From positions 62,001-126,000 of the forward strand of contig NC_018514.1 of the NCBI RefSeq assembly GCF_000292915.1: a stretch of 64,000 bases of DNA. The letters run 5' to 3'. Below, piece after piece: positions 9,123-17,423 of this stretch (position 1 is the first letter of the stretch; the number at the start of each line of letters is the position of its first letter). The notes under the pieces are model-generated. The model searched no databases, was not told where the DNA came from, and saw only the letters and a program-made list of their open reading frames with translations. The position numbers were made by a program, and so were the translations under genes. Origin of the DNA: Burkholderia cepacia GG4. Its GTDB lineage: Bacteria > Pseudomonadota > Gammaproteobacteria > Burkholderiales > Burkholderiaceae.

Positions 9123-9818
9123 TCAATAGATGCACAAGCTGGCGCCGTAAAACTGGCCGACTGTATTGCGCATATAACCAAAAAGTGCACAATACCATTG
9201 ATCCACGGCTTCCTGATATGGATCGTCGCCGAATTTTCGAACGGCGTCTGCGTATCCTCGTGCCGTAGTTTGGCAAATTCCGGAACCCCCGCAAATGGCC
9301 ATCATATCTCTTTCAAAAAGATCGTCGCAGTTTCCTTTGTTGATCCTGCTGCCGTAACACACATCGTGGTTGTTGCATGCGCTTGTGAAGTCGTGGCCGA
9401 ATGGTGCATTGGGGATAACGTGCTTCAACCAGCCATTTGCAGGGCCGCAGCCATTTTGCAGGGCGCCGCGATTTGGTCTGAAATCAACTGCCTTTGTAAA
9501 CGGCTCACGCTTTCCGACTTTATTGTCAAGTCGGAACTCTCCGATATTCGGGGGATTTAGGAAGTTGCAGTTCTTCAGGTTGGATCTCAAAGCTTTCGTG
9601 AATTCACATTGTAGTCGGGGGCTAACCGGCATAAATGCGACGCCGAAAACCGATGGTCCTTTTGCAGGCGGTCCAATGTCGCCTACAAAATCAGAGGCAT
9701 AGGCATTCCATCGTGGTGACGGAGCGTTAATGTGAATTGTCGGAAGAACTTCCTGTGCGTTCGCGATATTGCTGAAAATCAACGTCTTGAAAATAGCTGT
9801 CTTTACAACCTTTTTCAT
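9123..9818 (-). CDS. Secreted phospholipase A2-like protein
   Basis: A 231-residue protein with an N-terminal signal peptide (MKKVVKTAIFKTLIFSNIANA, predicted cleavage after ANA). The C-terminal half contains a phospholipase A2 core: 'NGCGPANGW' (calcium-loop-like), then 'SACNNHDVCYG' with the catalytic His-Asp pair, then 'CDDLFERDM' and further paired cysteines ('AICGGSGIC'). This predicts a calcium-dependent, disulfide-stabilised lipase acting outside the cytoplasm. The first 90 residues match nothing I know. The start has a good AAAGGAT site. Low GC content and an adjacent membrane-anchored gene mark it as an acquired unit. It could attack host membranes or bacterial competitors; no secretion-system gene is adjacent. 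Confidence 0.8.
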   Translation of the reverse strand: MKKVVKTAIFKTLIFSNIANAQEVLPTIHINAPSPRWNAYASDFVGDIGPPAKGPSVFGVAFMPVSPRLQCEFTKALRSNLKNCNFLNPPNIGEFRLDNKVGKREPFTKAVDFRPNRGALQNGCGPANGWLKHVIPNAPFGHDFTSACNNHDVCYGSRINKGNCDDLFERDMMAICGGSGICQTTARGYADAVRKFGDDPYQEAVDQWYCALFGYMRNTVGQFYGASLCIY

Positions 9819-9935
9819 TTTAATCCTTTGTAATAAAAATTGCGAATTTAGGAAAAAATAAAATCAGCGTATGTGAACAGAAAATTCAATTGTTTTTTTG
9901 AAGTGTCGGTGTTGTCTCCGGTTTGGTTTGCTGCC

Positions 9936-9977
9936 GTCATCTGCTCTTGCTTCGTCGATGACTTGTGTTAACCGCTC
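9936..9977. repeat. Direct repeat B, right copy
   Basis: Partner of 8168-8209 (32 of 42 identical, same orientation). It abuts the right copy of repeat A, whereas the left pair is separated by about 85 bp, so the order read on the minus strand is A, B, cargo, B, A. Confidence 0.5.
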
Positions 9978-9980
9978 CAC

Positions 9981-10128
9981 GGATCGTGTCGCAGGAAACG
10001 GCGCTACGCCGCAACCAGGATGTGCATGGTATATGTAATGAGAAGCATTTGCAATTGTAATGGTGTACCCGGCAGCGCCCGGCCTCGGTTGCCGGGCCGC
10101 CGACCGTCTGCTACCGTAGCGGCCAAAA
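9981..10128. repeat. Direct repeat A, right copy
   Basis: Partner of 7933-8081. Here the Fur-box promoter faces the phospholipase gene rather than the receptor. The surrounding DNA returns to high GC, so this is the edge of the island. The whole intergenic stretch 9819-10352 otherwise holds no gene that I can support. Confidence 0.6.
10034..10052 (-). promoter_or_regulatory. Second Fur box, facing the phospholipase operon
   Basis: TGTAATGAGAAGCATTTGC matches 13 of 19 Fur consensus positions and shares an identical core with the receptor's box. It lies about 215 bp before the phospholipase start. If functional it would place the island under iron control. Confidence 0.5.
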
Positions 10129-10352
10129 TCAGACGCAGTGAAATCCAATGAGAGAGCCGGGGGCCGCACCATGTCATCTTCCTGTCACGTCGCGTTCCGC
10201 GCGGCGCCACGCACCGCGCACGACCATGCGGGTGATGAAGTGATCGCAGCCGTATTCCGTCATTCGAACGATTAAAGCAACGGAAGCGAATTCATCCGGC
10301 GTTGGGCCGGGCTTCAATCACTTCAACCACCACGCTAGACGGGAGACCACCC

Positions 10353-10799
10353 TTGAAGAAGATTTCCGCGCCGTTCGCGGCGGCCGCGCTTGCGGCTTGC
10401 ACGCTACTGGCTGGCATTCACCAGGCCGCACGCGCGGCTTCGGACGCCGAACCCGTGATCGACGCGCATTACGGCGCCGTGATCGAGGCCTATACGCAGG
10501 ACATGGCCGCCGCGAAGACGAAATACGACGGCAAGCGCCTCGTGTTCGCCGGCGCCGTGATCCGGATGGGCAGCGACCCGGGCGGCACGTACTTCGGCGC
10601 GCTGACGGCCGACGGCGAGCAGTTCGATACGCATTTCGACGTGGCCGACCAGGATGCGCTGAAGCCGAAATTCCCCGGCGGCGAGATCAAGCCGTTCGTC
10701 ACGTCGGCGGCTTTCCGCTTCAGCTGCGTGAACGAAGGCTATATCGATGCGCCCGTGTTGCCGGGCCTGAAGCTGGCGCACTGCCGTCTCGCCAACTGA
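10353..10799 (+). CDS. Small secreted protein with tRNA_anti-like (OB-fold) domain
   Basis: A protein of about 148 residues. Read from a TTG at 10353 (GGGAGA site upstream) it begins with a Sec signal peptide ending near 'ARA', followed by a short helical part ('IEAYTQDMAAAKTKYDGK') and an OB-like beta domain ('RLVFAGAVIRMGSD'). The pattern 'A...KY.GK.....G.V' is that of the tRNA_anti-like family of exported OB-fold proteins of unknown role. A longer reading from 10302 would bury the signal peptide and has no ribosome site. Two cysteines ('FSCVNE', 'LAHCRLAN') could form a disulfide in the periplasm. Function unknown; it stands alone between the island and the porin. Confidence 0.7.
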   Translation: MKKISAPFAAAALAACTLLAGIHQAARAASDAEPVIDAHYGAVIEAYTQDMAAAKTKYDGKRLVFAGAVIRMGSDPGGTYFGALTADGEQFDTHFDVADQDALKPKFPGGEIKPFVTSAAFRFSCVNEGYIDAPVLPGLKLAHCRLAN

Positions 10800-10821
10800 C
10801 CGGCGCGCGGGCGTCCGGCGT

Positions 10822-11916
10822 TCAGAACTTCTGCTGGATGCCGGCCATCACGCCGAGCTGGTTCATCCCGGTACCGACCGTTCCGCCGGCGGCGACAGCG
10901 TTTGCGGCCAGCGTGCTGTTGAACATGTAGCCCACCGACGTATAGACGGTCGTCCGCTTCGACAGGAAATAGTTCGCGCGTCCGACGAGCAGCGTGGCAT
11001 TCGTGCCGCCTTCGCTGTTTTCACGGCGTTGCAGGTAGCGGACGCCCTGAAGATCGAGCGCGAGGTAGGGCGTCGCGTAGTACGTCCCGCCGGCGAATAT
11101 GATGTCGGCCTGCAGGTGTTCGGCCGCCGCGAGGTTGCGGCGGATCCACCCGGCGCCCAGTTTCGCGGGGCCGATCTTCACGTAGCCGGCGACGATATCG
11201 CGCGTGTCGGTGTACGCCGGGTTGTTCAGCGGCGCGAGTGCGCCGCCGCCGCCGCGCATCACGTCGTGCGACGCGGCGAGCCCGAAATTGCTCGCGTCGT
11301 ACGCGAGCATCGCCGTGTATTGGCGGCAAGCGACGAAGTCGCCGGGCACCTGTCCGGCGCAGCCGGTCGCCGACGGGCCCGCCGGCCCGGCCGCGTCGCG
11401 GCCGAAGCTGTAGGTGGCGCCGAGCGTCACGCCGTGGAACGTACCCTTGTAGCCGATCGCGTTGTCGCTGCGCGCGTTCGGCAGATAGGAGTCGAAATCC
11501 GCCATGGAGTGAATCGACGGGCCGATCACGTCGGCGTTGGTCAGCACGATCATCGACATGTTCATCTGGCGGCCGAGGGTCAGCGCGCCGAACGGACTGT
11601 TCACGCCGACGTTCGCCTGTCGCCCGAACAGGCGCCCGCCGTAGTTCAGCGCGCCGGTGCCGGGCTGGAAGCCGTTCTCGAGCACGAAGAAGGCCTGATA
11701 GCCGCCGCCGAGATCCTCGGTGCCTCTCAGCCCCCAGCGTGACGGCACCTCGCCGGTCAGCGTCGGCATGCCCGTGAACGATCCGCCGTGCGCGGCGTTG
11801 TTGTAGTAGGACACGCCGGTGTCGATGATCCCGTACAGCGTGACGCTGCTTTGTGCGCAGGCCGGTCCGGCCAGCGCCATCGCCGTCGCGAGTGCGACGC
11901 CCAGTTTCGTTTTCAT
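10822..11916 (-). CDS. OmpC-family outer-membrane porin
   Basis: A 364-residue beta-barrel porin typical of Burkholderia. The signal peptide 'MKTKLGVALATAMALAGPACA' is followed by 'QSSVTLYGIIDTGVSY', the standard first strand, then 'SRWGLRGTEDLGGGYQAFF', and the chain ends '...GMNQLGVMAGIQQKF' with a C-terminal Phe. The start at 11916 has a GGAGAC site; an upstream in-frame start at 12000 is rejected because it precedes the signal peptide. It is the last gene of the minus-strand vanillate-type operon, 102 bp after the MFS transporter, and probably admits aromatic acids across the outer membrane. Confidence 0.92.
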   Translation of the reverse strand: MKTKLGVALATAMALAGPACAQSSVTLYGIIDTGVSYYNNAAHGGSFTGMPTLTGEVPSRWGLRGTEDLGGGYQAFFVLENGFQPGTGALNYGGRLFGRQANVGVNSPFGALTLGRQMNMSMIVLTNADVIGPSIHSMADFDSYLPNARSDNAIGYKGTFHGVTLGATYSFGRDAAGPAGPSATGCAGQVPGDFVACRQYTAMLAYDASNFGLAASHDVMRGGGGALAPLNNPAYTDTRDIVAGYVKIGPAKLGAGWIRRNLAAAEHLQADIIFAGGTYYATPYLALDLQGVRYLQRRENSEGGTNATLLVGRANYFLSKRTTVYTSVGYMFNSTLAANAVAAGGTVGTGMNQLGVMAGIQQKF

Positions 11917-12018
11917 GGCTGTCTCCAAACAGTATGTAGATATGCTTATCGATTTTTTTGGTGACCCGGACGTATCCGGGATGCCGACGGGTATCGGCAA
12001 GACGGCGGACGTCGCGTG

Positions 12019-13362
12019 TTACGACATCGCCGGGTCGCGTTGCCTGCGCGGTGCTGCGGCACGCGTGCCCGCCACGGCGACGGCGATCGCCGCGCCGGCC
12101 ATCGGCACGAGGAACGCGAGGTAGAGGTGCGATACGGACCAGCCGTCGTCCAGCAGCGCGCCGACCGTCATCGGCGACAGGATTGCGCCGAGGCGGCCGA
12201 TGCCGACCGCGAGGCCGATACCGGTCGTGCGGATTTCGGCGGGGTACGGCGTTGGCGACAGCGCATACATGCCGGCCACGCACGCATTGATCACGGCGCC
12301 GAGGAACACCGCGACGGTCATCCCGATGCCGAGCGAGCCGGTGTTCGCGCCGAACACGACCATCAGCGCGCCGCCGAGCAGCAGCGTCGCGCCGAGCAGG
12401 TTGCGCAGGCCGAACCGGGTCGACAGCAGGCTGAAGAGCGATGCGCCCGCAATGCCGCCGAGGTTGAGCAGGACGCCGCCGGTCACGCCCTGCGATGCCG
12501 ACAGTCCGGCCTGGACCAGCAGCTTCGGCGTCCAGCTCACGACGAAGTAGAAGCTACCCATCACGAGAAAGAACGCAACCCACAGCGCGATCGTGCGGCG
12601 TGCGAGCGGTGCGCGCAGCACGGCCGTCCAGCCCGACGCGGGGCTCGCCGTGTCGATGGACGCTGTCGTGGCCGGCAGTGCGTCGATCGGCGCGCGCTTC
12701 ATTCTCGCGAGGATGCGGTTGATGTTCTGCAGCGCATTGTCCGGACGCCGTGCCAGCAGGAAGTCGAGCGATTCCGGCAGCAGCGCGAGCACCATCGGGA
12801 TCGACAGCAAGGTCAGGATGCCGCCGAACGCGAACACGCTGCGCCATCCCCACGTCGACAGCAGGTAACCCGCAATGACGCCGCCGACGGTGGCGCCGAT
12901 CGCGTAACCGGTCGACTGCATGCCAATCGCGGCGCTGCGCCATTTGTTCGACGCGTATTCGCCGCTGATGACGGTCAGGCTCGCGAGCATGCCGCCGATG
13001 CCGAGCCCCGTATAGGCACGTGCGACCGCGAGTTGCAGCGTGCTGTGCGTGGCCGCGCAGGCGAGCATCCCGGTCGAGATCACGGCGAGGCAGAGCAGGA
13101 TGATGCGGCGGCGGCCGATCCGGTCGGCCAGCGGCGCGATCAGCACCGAGCCGATGCCCATGCCGGCCAGCCCGGCGCTCAGCAGCAGGCCGATCTCCTT
13201 GCCGCTCAGTTTCCACTCGGCCGCCAGGTGCGGCGCGGCAAACGCGATGGCCAGCACGTCGAAGCCGTCGAGCATGTTCAGCACGACGCAGGCGGTGACG
13301 GCCATCGTCTGGAACGCGCTCATCGGGGATGCGTCGATGGTATTGCGGATATTTACGCTCAC
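12019..13362 (-). CDS. MFS transporter, aromatic acid:H+ symporter (AAHS) family
   Basis: A 447-residue, 12-helix permease. The AAHS signature 'NMLDGFDVLAIAFAAPHLA' lies in helix 1, with the acidic D-G-F-D pair needed for proton-coupled aromatic acid uptake, then 'PLADRIGRRRIIL' in the 2-3 loop and 'PTPYPAEIRTTGIGLAVGIGRLG' in the second half, as in PcaK, BenK and VanK. It likely imports vanillate or a related methoxybenzoate for the oxygenases encoded just upstream. The GTG at 13362 follows a GAGG site; the longer reading from 13398 has none. The MFS start is 154 bp downstream of the second Rieske gene. Confidence 0.9.
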   Translation of the reverse strand: MSVNIRNTIDASPMSAFQTMAVTACVVLNMLDGFDVLAIAFAAPHLAAEWKLSGKEIGLLLSAGLAGMGIGSVLIAPLADRIGRRRIILLCLAVISTGMLACAATHSTLQLAVARAYTGLGIGGMLASLTVISGEYASNKWRSAAIGMQSTGYAIGATVGGVIAGYLLSTWGWRSVFAFGGILTLLSIPMVLALLPESLDFLLARRPDNALQNINRILARMKRAPIDALPATTASIDTASPASGWTAVLRAPLARRTIALWVAFFLVMGSFYFVVSWTPKLLVQAGLSASQGVTGGVLLNLGGIAGASLFSLLSTRFGLRNLLGATLLLGGALMVVFGANTGSLGIGMTVAVFLGAVINACVAGMYALSPTPYPAEIRTTGIGLAVGIGRLGAILSPMTVGALLDDGWSVSHLYLAFLVPMAGAAIAVAVAGTRAAAPRRQRDPAMS

Positions 13363-13516
13363 GTCAAAGATCCTCAATAAAATAGTATGACTAATCAAAT
13401 AGGCTGGAATCGAAGCCGGCGGTAGCGAACGGAACGAAAGCGATCGCGGGGGCGCACGCGCACCCAGGGAACACCTACCGTGCCCGGCAGGCGTCGTTCG
13501 CGCGCCGGCGCGCGGG

Positions 13517-14578
13517 TTACGCGGGTTCGGGTTGCGGCAGCAGCCGCTCGATCACGCGCCGTGCGCGATTGGGGCCCGCGTCGACATGAATGTCGATCTG
13601 GCCGCCGTCCGGGAACCGCAGCTGATTCCGGTATTGCGCTTCGATCACGGTCTTGTCTTCGTCGAACGTCGCGGCGGATTGCTCGATGACCGTTTGGGCG
13701 ACACGTTCAACGTCATGTTGCGGATTGGTCGCGACGGTCCAGAAGTAGTGTGTCGTGGTGTCCGTCTCGGGCGTGATGCCGTGGAAGCCGCGCATGTGAA
13801 AGCCGCCGCGTGCCGGATCGTGCAGGTCGCCGGTGCCGGCGTCGATCGCGCCGGTCCAGATCCGGATGTGCGACACGTGGAATTCGATTTCCTGCCAGCG
13901 ATCGACGCGGCCCGCGAACGGCCATGCGGCGGTGTAGGTCGGTGGCGGGTCGGAATCCGGCATCCGGCGGACCAGCGTCACCGTGTCGCCGTCGCTGCTG
14001 ACGCGGGTTTCCGCGCCCATGTGCAGCGAGGCGTTGCCGCCGATCGTTTTCAGATGGACATAACCGAGGTGGCTCAGGTCCATCAGGTTGTCGTGAATCA
14101 GCTGATACGGCGCGTCGTAATGGTAGTTGCCGCCGCCGAACCGATATTGCGGATCCGTGTGGAACGCATAGCGCGGCGGCGCGCAGGTCGGTTGGGCGTG
14201 CGCGTCGGTGCCGATCCAGATCCACACGATCGCGTCCTGTTCCTGCACCGGATACGACGACACGCACGCCTTCGCCGGAATCCGGTCCTGCCCGGGAATC
14301 TCCACGCACGTGCCGCCGCGGTCGAACAGCAGCCCGTGATAGCCGCAGCGCAGGCCGCGCGCTTCGAGCGAGCCGCACGACAGCGGCAGCGACTTGTGGC
14401 AGCAGCGATCCTCCAGCGCGCCGACTTCCCCGGACGGCAACCGGAACAGGACGACCGGACGGCCGAGCAGCGTGCGGGCGACGGGTTTGTCCGTCAGTTC
14501 GGACGACAGCGCGGCGACCCACCATCGGTCGACCGGGAATTTAGCGGTATTGATTGATGGCCGGGCATGATGCTCCAT
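13517..14578 (-). CDS. Second Rieske non-haem iron oxygenase, VanA-like
   Basis: A 353-residue oxygenase alpha subunit. The N-terminal Rieske [2Fe-2S] site is 'DRCCHKS' plus 'LRCGYHGL'. The mononuclear iron motif is 'DNLMDLSHLGYVH' (about residue 155-170), as in vanillate and toluate-type demethylases. It differs clearly from the VanA encoded upstream in the same operon, so it probably acts on a different substrate (for example syringate, veratrate or an isomeric methoxybenzoate), sharing the VanB reductase. It follows vanB by 48 bp. The iron ligands appear intact, so it should be active. Substrate cannot be read from sequence. Confidence 0.87.
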   Translation of the reverse strand: MEHHARPSINTAKFPVDRWWVAALSSELTDKPVARTLLGRPVVLFRLPSGEVGALEDRCCHKSLPLSCGSLEARGLRCGYHGLLFDRGGTCVEIPGQDRIPAKACVSSYPVQEQDAIVWIWIGTDAHAQPTCAPPRYAFHTDPQYRFGGGNYHYDAPYQLIHDNLMDLSHLGYVHLKTIGGNASLHMGAETRVSSDGDTVTLVRRMPDSDPPPTYTAAWPFAGRVDRWQEIEFHVSHIRIWTGAIDAGTGDLHDPARGGFHMRGFHGITPETDTTTHYFWTVATNPQHDVERVAQTVIEQSAATFDEDKTVIEAQYRNQLRFPDGGQIDIHVDAGPNRARRVIERLLPQPEPA

Positions 14579-14626
14579 TGATCGTCTCCAGTATTGGGGT
14601 TGGCCGCCGCGTGTCGGGCGGTCCGT

Positions 14627-15592
14627 CTACAGATCGAGTACCAGCAGGTCGGTTCGCGATCGCGAACAGCACGGCATGAACTGGTCGCCGGCTGCGTGTT
14701 CCGCTTCCGTCAGATACGAATCGCGATGATCGGGCTCGCCTTCGAGCACGCGCGTCACGCAGGTACCGCATACGCCTTGCTCGCACGACGTCAGCACGTC
14801 GACGCCGTTAGCCGCCAGCGCCGCGATGACCGTGCATTCGGCCGGCACGTCGATCACCTTGCCGCTGCTCGCGATCCGGACCTGGAACGCGCGATCGGTC
14901 GCAGACGATTCGACCGCGCCGCCGAAGAACTCGTAGTGCAGTCGCGCTTCAGCCCAGCCGCGCGCTCGCGCGGCGCTCAGTACCGCGTCCATGAAGCCGC
15001 GCGGGCCGCATACGTACAGGTGCGTGCCGTCGGGCGCCGTGGCGAGCACCGAGGCCAGGTCGAAGCGTTGCGCGGGGTCGCCGTCGTCGACGTGGAAGCG
15101 GGCGCGGTCATGAAATCCGGCTGTGTTGATCCGCTCGACGAAGGCCATGCGATCGGTCGAACGCGCGCAGTAGTGCATGTCGAAGGGCATGCCGGACGAG
15201 AACAATCGTTCCGCCATGCTGAGGATCGGCGTGACGCCGATCCCGCCCGCGAGCAGCAGGTGGTGCGGGGCGTCGGGCGCGAGCGGGAACTGATTGCGCG
15301 GCATGCCGATCCGCACGGAGTCGCCTTGCCGGACTTCGTCGTGAATCGCGCGCGACCCGCCGCGGCCCTCGGCATCGCGCAGCACTGCGATCTGGTAGCG
15401 ATCGCCGTGCTCAGGGTGGTTGCACAGCGAGTACTGGCGCACGAGCCCGCCCGGCAAATGCACGTCGATATGCGCGCCGGCGTCGAAGCGCGGCAACGGC
15501 GAACCGTCGTCGCTGACGAATTCGAAGCCGCAGATATCACGCGCTTCCTGCCACTTGCGGGCCACGCGGACCGTCAGCGTCGCGGTGCTCAT
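14627..15592 (-). CDS. vanB: Vanillate O-demethylase reductase subunit (ferredoxin/FMN reductase)
   Basis: A 321-residue electron-transfer subunit passing NADH electrons to the Rieske oxygenases. Domains in order are FMN/FAD-binding barrel ('RQYSLCNHPEH'), NAD domain ('LLLAGGIGVTPILSMAE', 'YVCGPRGFMDAV') and C-terminal plant-type [2Fe-2S] ferredoxin ('SCEQGVCGTCVTRV' with a later 'PCCSRS'). The order matches class IA reductases such as VanB. Its ATG overlaps the vanA stop codon (ATGA), indicating translational coupling. A longer reading to 15736 runs over vanA in another frame and is rejected. Confidence 0.92.
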   Translation of the reverse strand: MSTATLTVRVARKWQEARDICGFEFVSDDGSPLPRFDAGAHIDVHLPGGLVRQYSLCNHPEHGDRYQIAVLRDAEGRGGSRAIHDEVRQGDSVRIGMPRNQFPLAPDAPHHLLLAGGIGVTPILSMAERLFSSGMPFDMHYCARSTDRMAFVERINTAGFHDRARFHVDDGDPAQRFDLASVLATAPDGTHLYVCGPRGFMDAVLSAARARGWAEARLHYEFFGGAVESSATDRAFQVRIASSGKVIDVPAECTVIAALAANGVDVLTSCEQGVCGTCVTRVLEGEPDHRDSYLTEAEHAAGDQFMPCCSRSRTDLLVLDL

Positions 15593-16668
15593 GACGCCTC
15601 CTTGACTTGCGCGACCGGAATCACGGGCCGCTGCGGGCTTGCCGCGTTTTCGTCGGCGAGCAGCCGCTCGATCACCTTGCGCGACAGCACGCCGCCGGCG
15701 TCGATGTTGAGCTTGAGCAGCTTGCGGTCCGGCCACTGCTCGAGGTTGAGCTGCTGGCGCTCGAGCATCTCGAGGTCTTCGGCGAAGATCTTGCCCTGGC
15801 CTTCGCGGATCTCGGCGGTCAGCGCGTGATCGTCGGGCCGGAAGTTGCGCGCCATCCCCCAGAAGTACCAGATCGAGGTGTCGGTCTCGGGCGTGATGAA
15901 GTCGACCACGATCGACGACGCCTTCAGCTCGGCCGGCGCGTCGTAGCCACCGTGGCCGGCATGCGCGACACCCACTTCGATCATCACGTGGCTCGGCGGC
16001 GTGAAGCGGCAGATCTGCCAGCGGTCGACCGGCACGTCGTCGGCCAGCCCGTTGCCGCGCAGCGCCATCCGCCAGAACGGCGGCGGCATCACGTTCTCCA
16101 TGAAGCGGCTCGTGACGACTTCGTCGCCGTTGCCGGTCGTCTTCGGCGGCGCTTCGTCGATTTCCTTCTGGCCGATGCTCGTCGCATGCACATAGGTCTC
16201 GTGCGTGAGGTCCATCAGGTTGTCGATCATCAGCCGGTAGTCGCAGCGGATGTGATACAGGCCGCCGCCGTGCGCCCAGGCCGGATCTTCAGCCCACTGC
16301 AGTGCGGGCAGCCTGGCGGGATCGGCTTCGGACGCGTCGCCCGGCCAGACCCAGACGAATCCGTACCGCTCGACCACCGGAAAGCTGCGAATCGGCGGGA
16401 AGCCGCCGACGCGCTGGCCCGGCATGCCGGCCGCCTTGCCGTTGCAGCCCATTTCCAGCCCGTGATAGCCGCACACGAGCACGCCGTCGCGCACGAACCC
16501 CAGCGACAGCGGCGCGCCGCGGTGCGGGCAGAAATCCTCGAGCGCGGCGACCTGGCCGTCCGCCGCGCGGTAGAACACCATCGATTCGTTGCAGATCTTG
16601 CGGCCCAGCGGCTTGCCGTCGATTTCATCGGGCGTGCACGCCACATACCAAGCGTTCTTGAGAAACAC
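15589..16668 (-). CDS. vanA: Vanillate O-demethylase oxygenase subunit
   Basis: A 359-residue Rieske oxygenase that would convert vanillate to protocatechuate and formaldehyde. Rieske ligands are 'FCPHRGAP' and 'VCGYHGLEM'; the catalytic iron motif is 'DNLMDLTHETYVHATSIG'. The N-terminus 'FLKNAWYVACTPDEI' is the normal start of VanA proteins. I chose the GTG at 16668 because it has an AAGGAG site nine bases upstream; a TTG at 16710 gives 14 extra residues that do not fit the family. It is the first gene of a five-gene minus-strand operon (vanA, vanB, second oxygenase, transporter, porin) divergent from a MarR regulator. Confidence 0.92.
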   Translation of the reverse strand: MFLKNAWYVACTPDEIDGKPLGRKICNESMVFYRAADGQVAALEDFCPHRGAPLSLGFVRDGVLVCGYHGLEMGCNGKAAGMPGQRVGGFPPIRSFPVVERYGFVWVWPGDASEADPARLPALQWAEDPAWAHGGGLYHIRCDYRLMIDNLMDLTHETYVHATSIGQKEIDEAPPKTTGNGDEVVTSRFMENVMPPPFWRMALRGNGLADDVPVDRWQICRFTPPSHVMIEVGVAHAGHGGYDAPAELKASSIVVDFITPETDTSIWYFWGMARNFRPDDHALTAEIREGQGKIFAEDLEMLERQQLNLEQWPDRKLLKLNIDAGGVLSRKVIERLLADENAASPQRPVIPVAQVKEAS

Positions 16669-16725
16669 GTTGTTCGTCTCCTTCAGGGCGGTGCCGCCGG
16701 TACGCGGCAACTCGTCATTCCGTGT

Positions 16726-16751
16726 ACTGAATGAGATTCAGTGTACTCATT
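16726..16751. promoter_or_regulatory. Overlapping inverted repeats, candidate MarR operator
   Basis: ACTGAAT-GAG-ATTCAGT (16726-16742) is a perfect 7-3-7 inverted repeat, overlapped by AATGAG-N10-CTCATT (16730-16751). The site lies in the divergent region between vanA and the MarR gene, 58 bp before the vanA start, as expected for a repressor site relieved by an aromatic acid. Confidence 0.6.
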
Positions 16752-16866
16752 GAAATTGGCTGGAGCAAGCCGAGCGGTATACTGGTTTTCCCGGGAACTG
16801 GCGCGAGGCAGCGCCATGCCGTCGGCGCACGCAACGGCGTGCGCCGCCTACGTCATCGACTCATTC

Positions 16867-17355
16867 ATGGAAAAAACGAATCCCGCCGACGCGCCCGCTT
16901 TCCCGCTCGACCTGTACGACGAACCCGGGCACCTGATCCGGCGCGCGCACCAGATCGCGGTCGCGATGTTCTACGAGAAGCTGGGCCGGGACGTGACGCC
17001 GGTGCAGTACGCGGTCCTGCGGATGCTCTACGAGTGCCCGGGGCTCGATCAGGTGACGCTTGCGCAGCGAGTGGCGCTCGACACGTCGACGACCGCGGAC
17101 CTCGCGGTCCGGCTCGAGGCGAAAGGATTGATCGTCCGCGAAGTGCTGCCGCGGCGTCAGCGGCGCCTGCTGCTGACGCCGGCGGGCGTCGAACTGCTCA
17201 CGCACCTGATTCCGTCGGTGAAGGAGTTGCGTGCCGGCCTGTTCGACGGCATGGGAGAGGACGACTCGCGGGAACTGGTGCGCCTGTTGCGCAAGTTCGT
17301 CCATTTGAACAACGAGCAGAGCCGCGCGCCGCTGCGGGTCGGCGAGGAATCGTAG
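16867..17355 (+). CDS. MarR-family transcriptional regulator of the van operon
   Basis: A 162-residue winged-helix regulator. After a short tail, helix 1 ('PGHLIRRAHQIAVAMFYEKL') forms the dimer interface. The HTH is 'TLAQRVALDTSTTADLAVRLEAKGLI' and the wing contains 'LPRRQRRLLLTPAG'. It is divergent from the aromatic demethylation genes and therefore likely their ligand-responsive repressor. In pseudomonads vanAB is controlled by a GntR-type VanR, so a MarR-type regulator here is a lineage difference. The ATG at 16867 gives the usual family length; the upstream in-frame start at 16741 would run through the inverted-repeat operator region. Confidence 0.88.
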   Translation: MEKTNPADAPAFPLDLYDEPGHLIRRAHQIAVAMFYEKLGRDVTPVQYAVLRMLYECPGLDQVTLAQRVALDTSTTADLAVRLEAKGLIVREVLPRRQRRLLLTPAGVELLTHLIPSVKELRAGLFDGMGEDDSRELVRLLRKFVHLNNEQSRAPLRVGEES

Positions 17356-17423
17356 CGACTGAATCCCCTGCGATGGCGGAGGCGGTGCGGCAACGCGGCA
17401 GGCGCTTCGCGCCGCTGGCTGCG

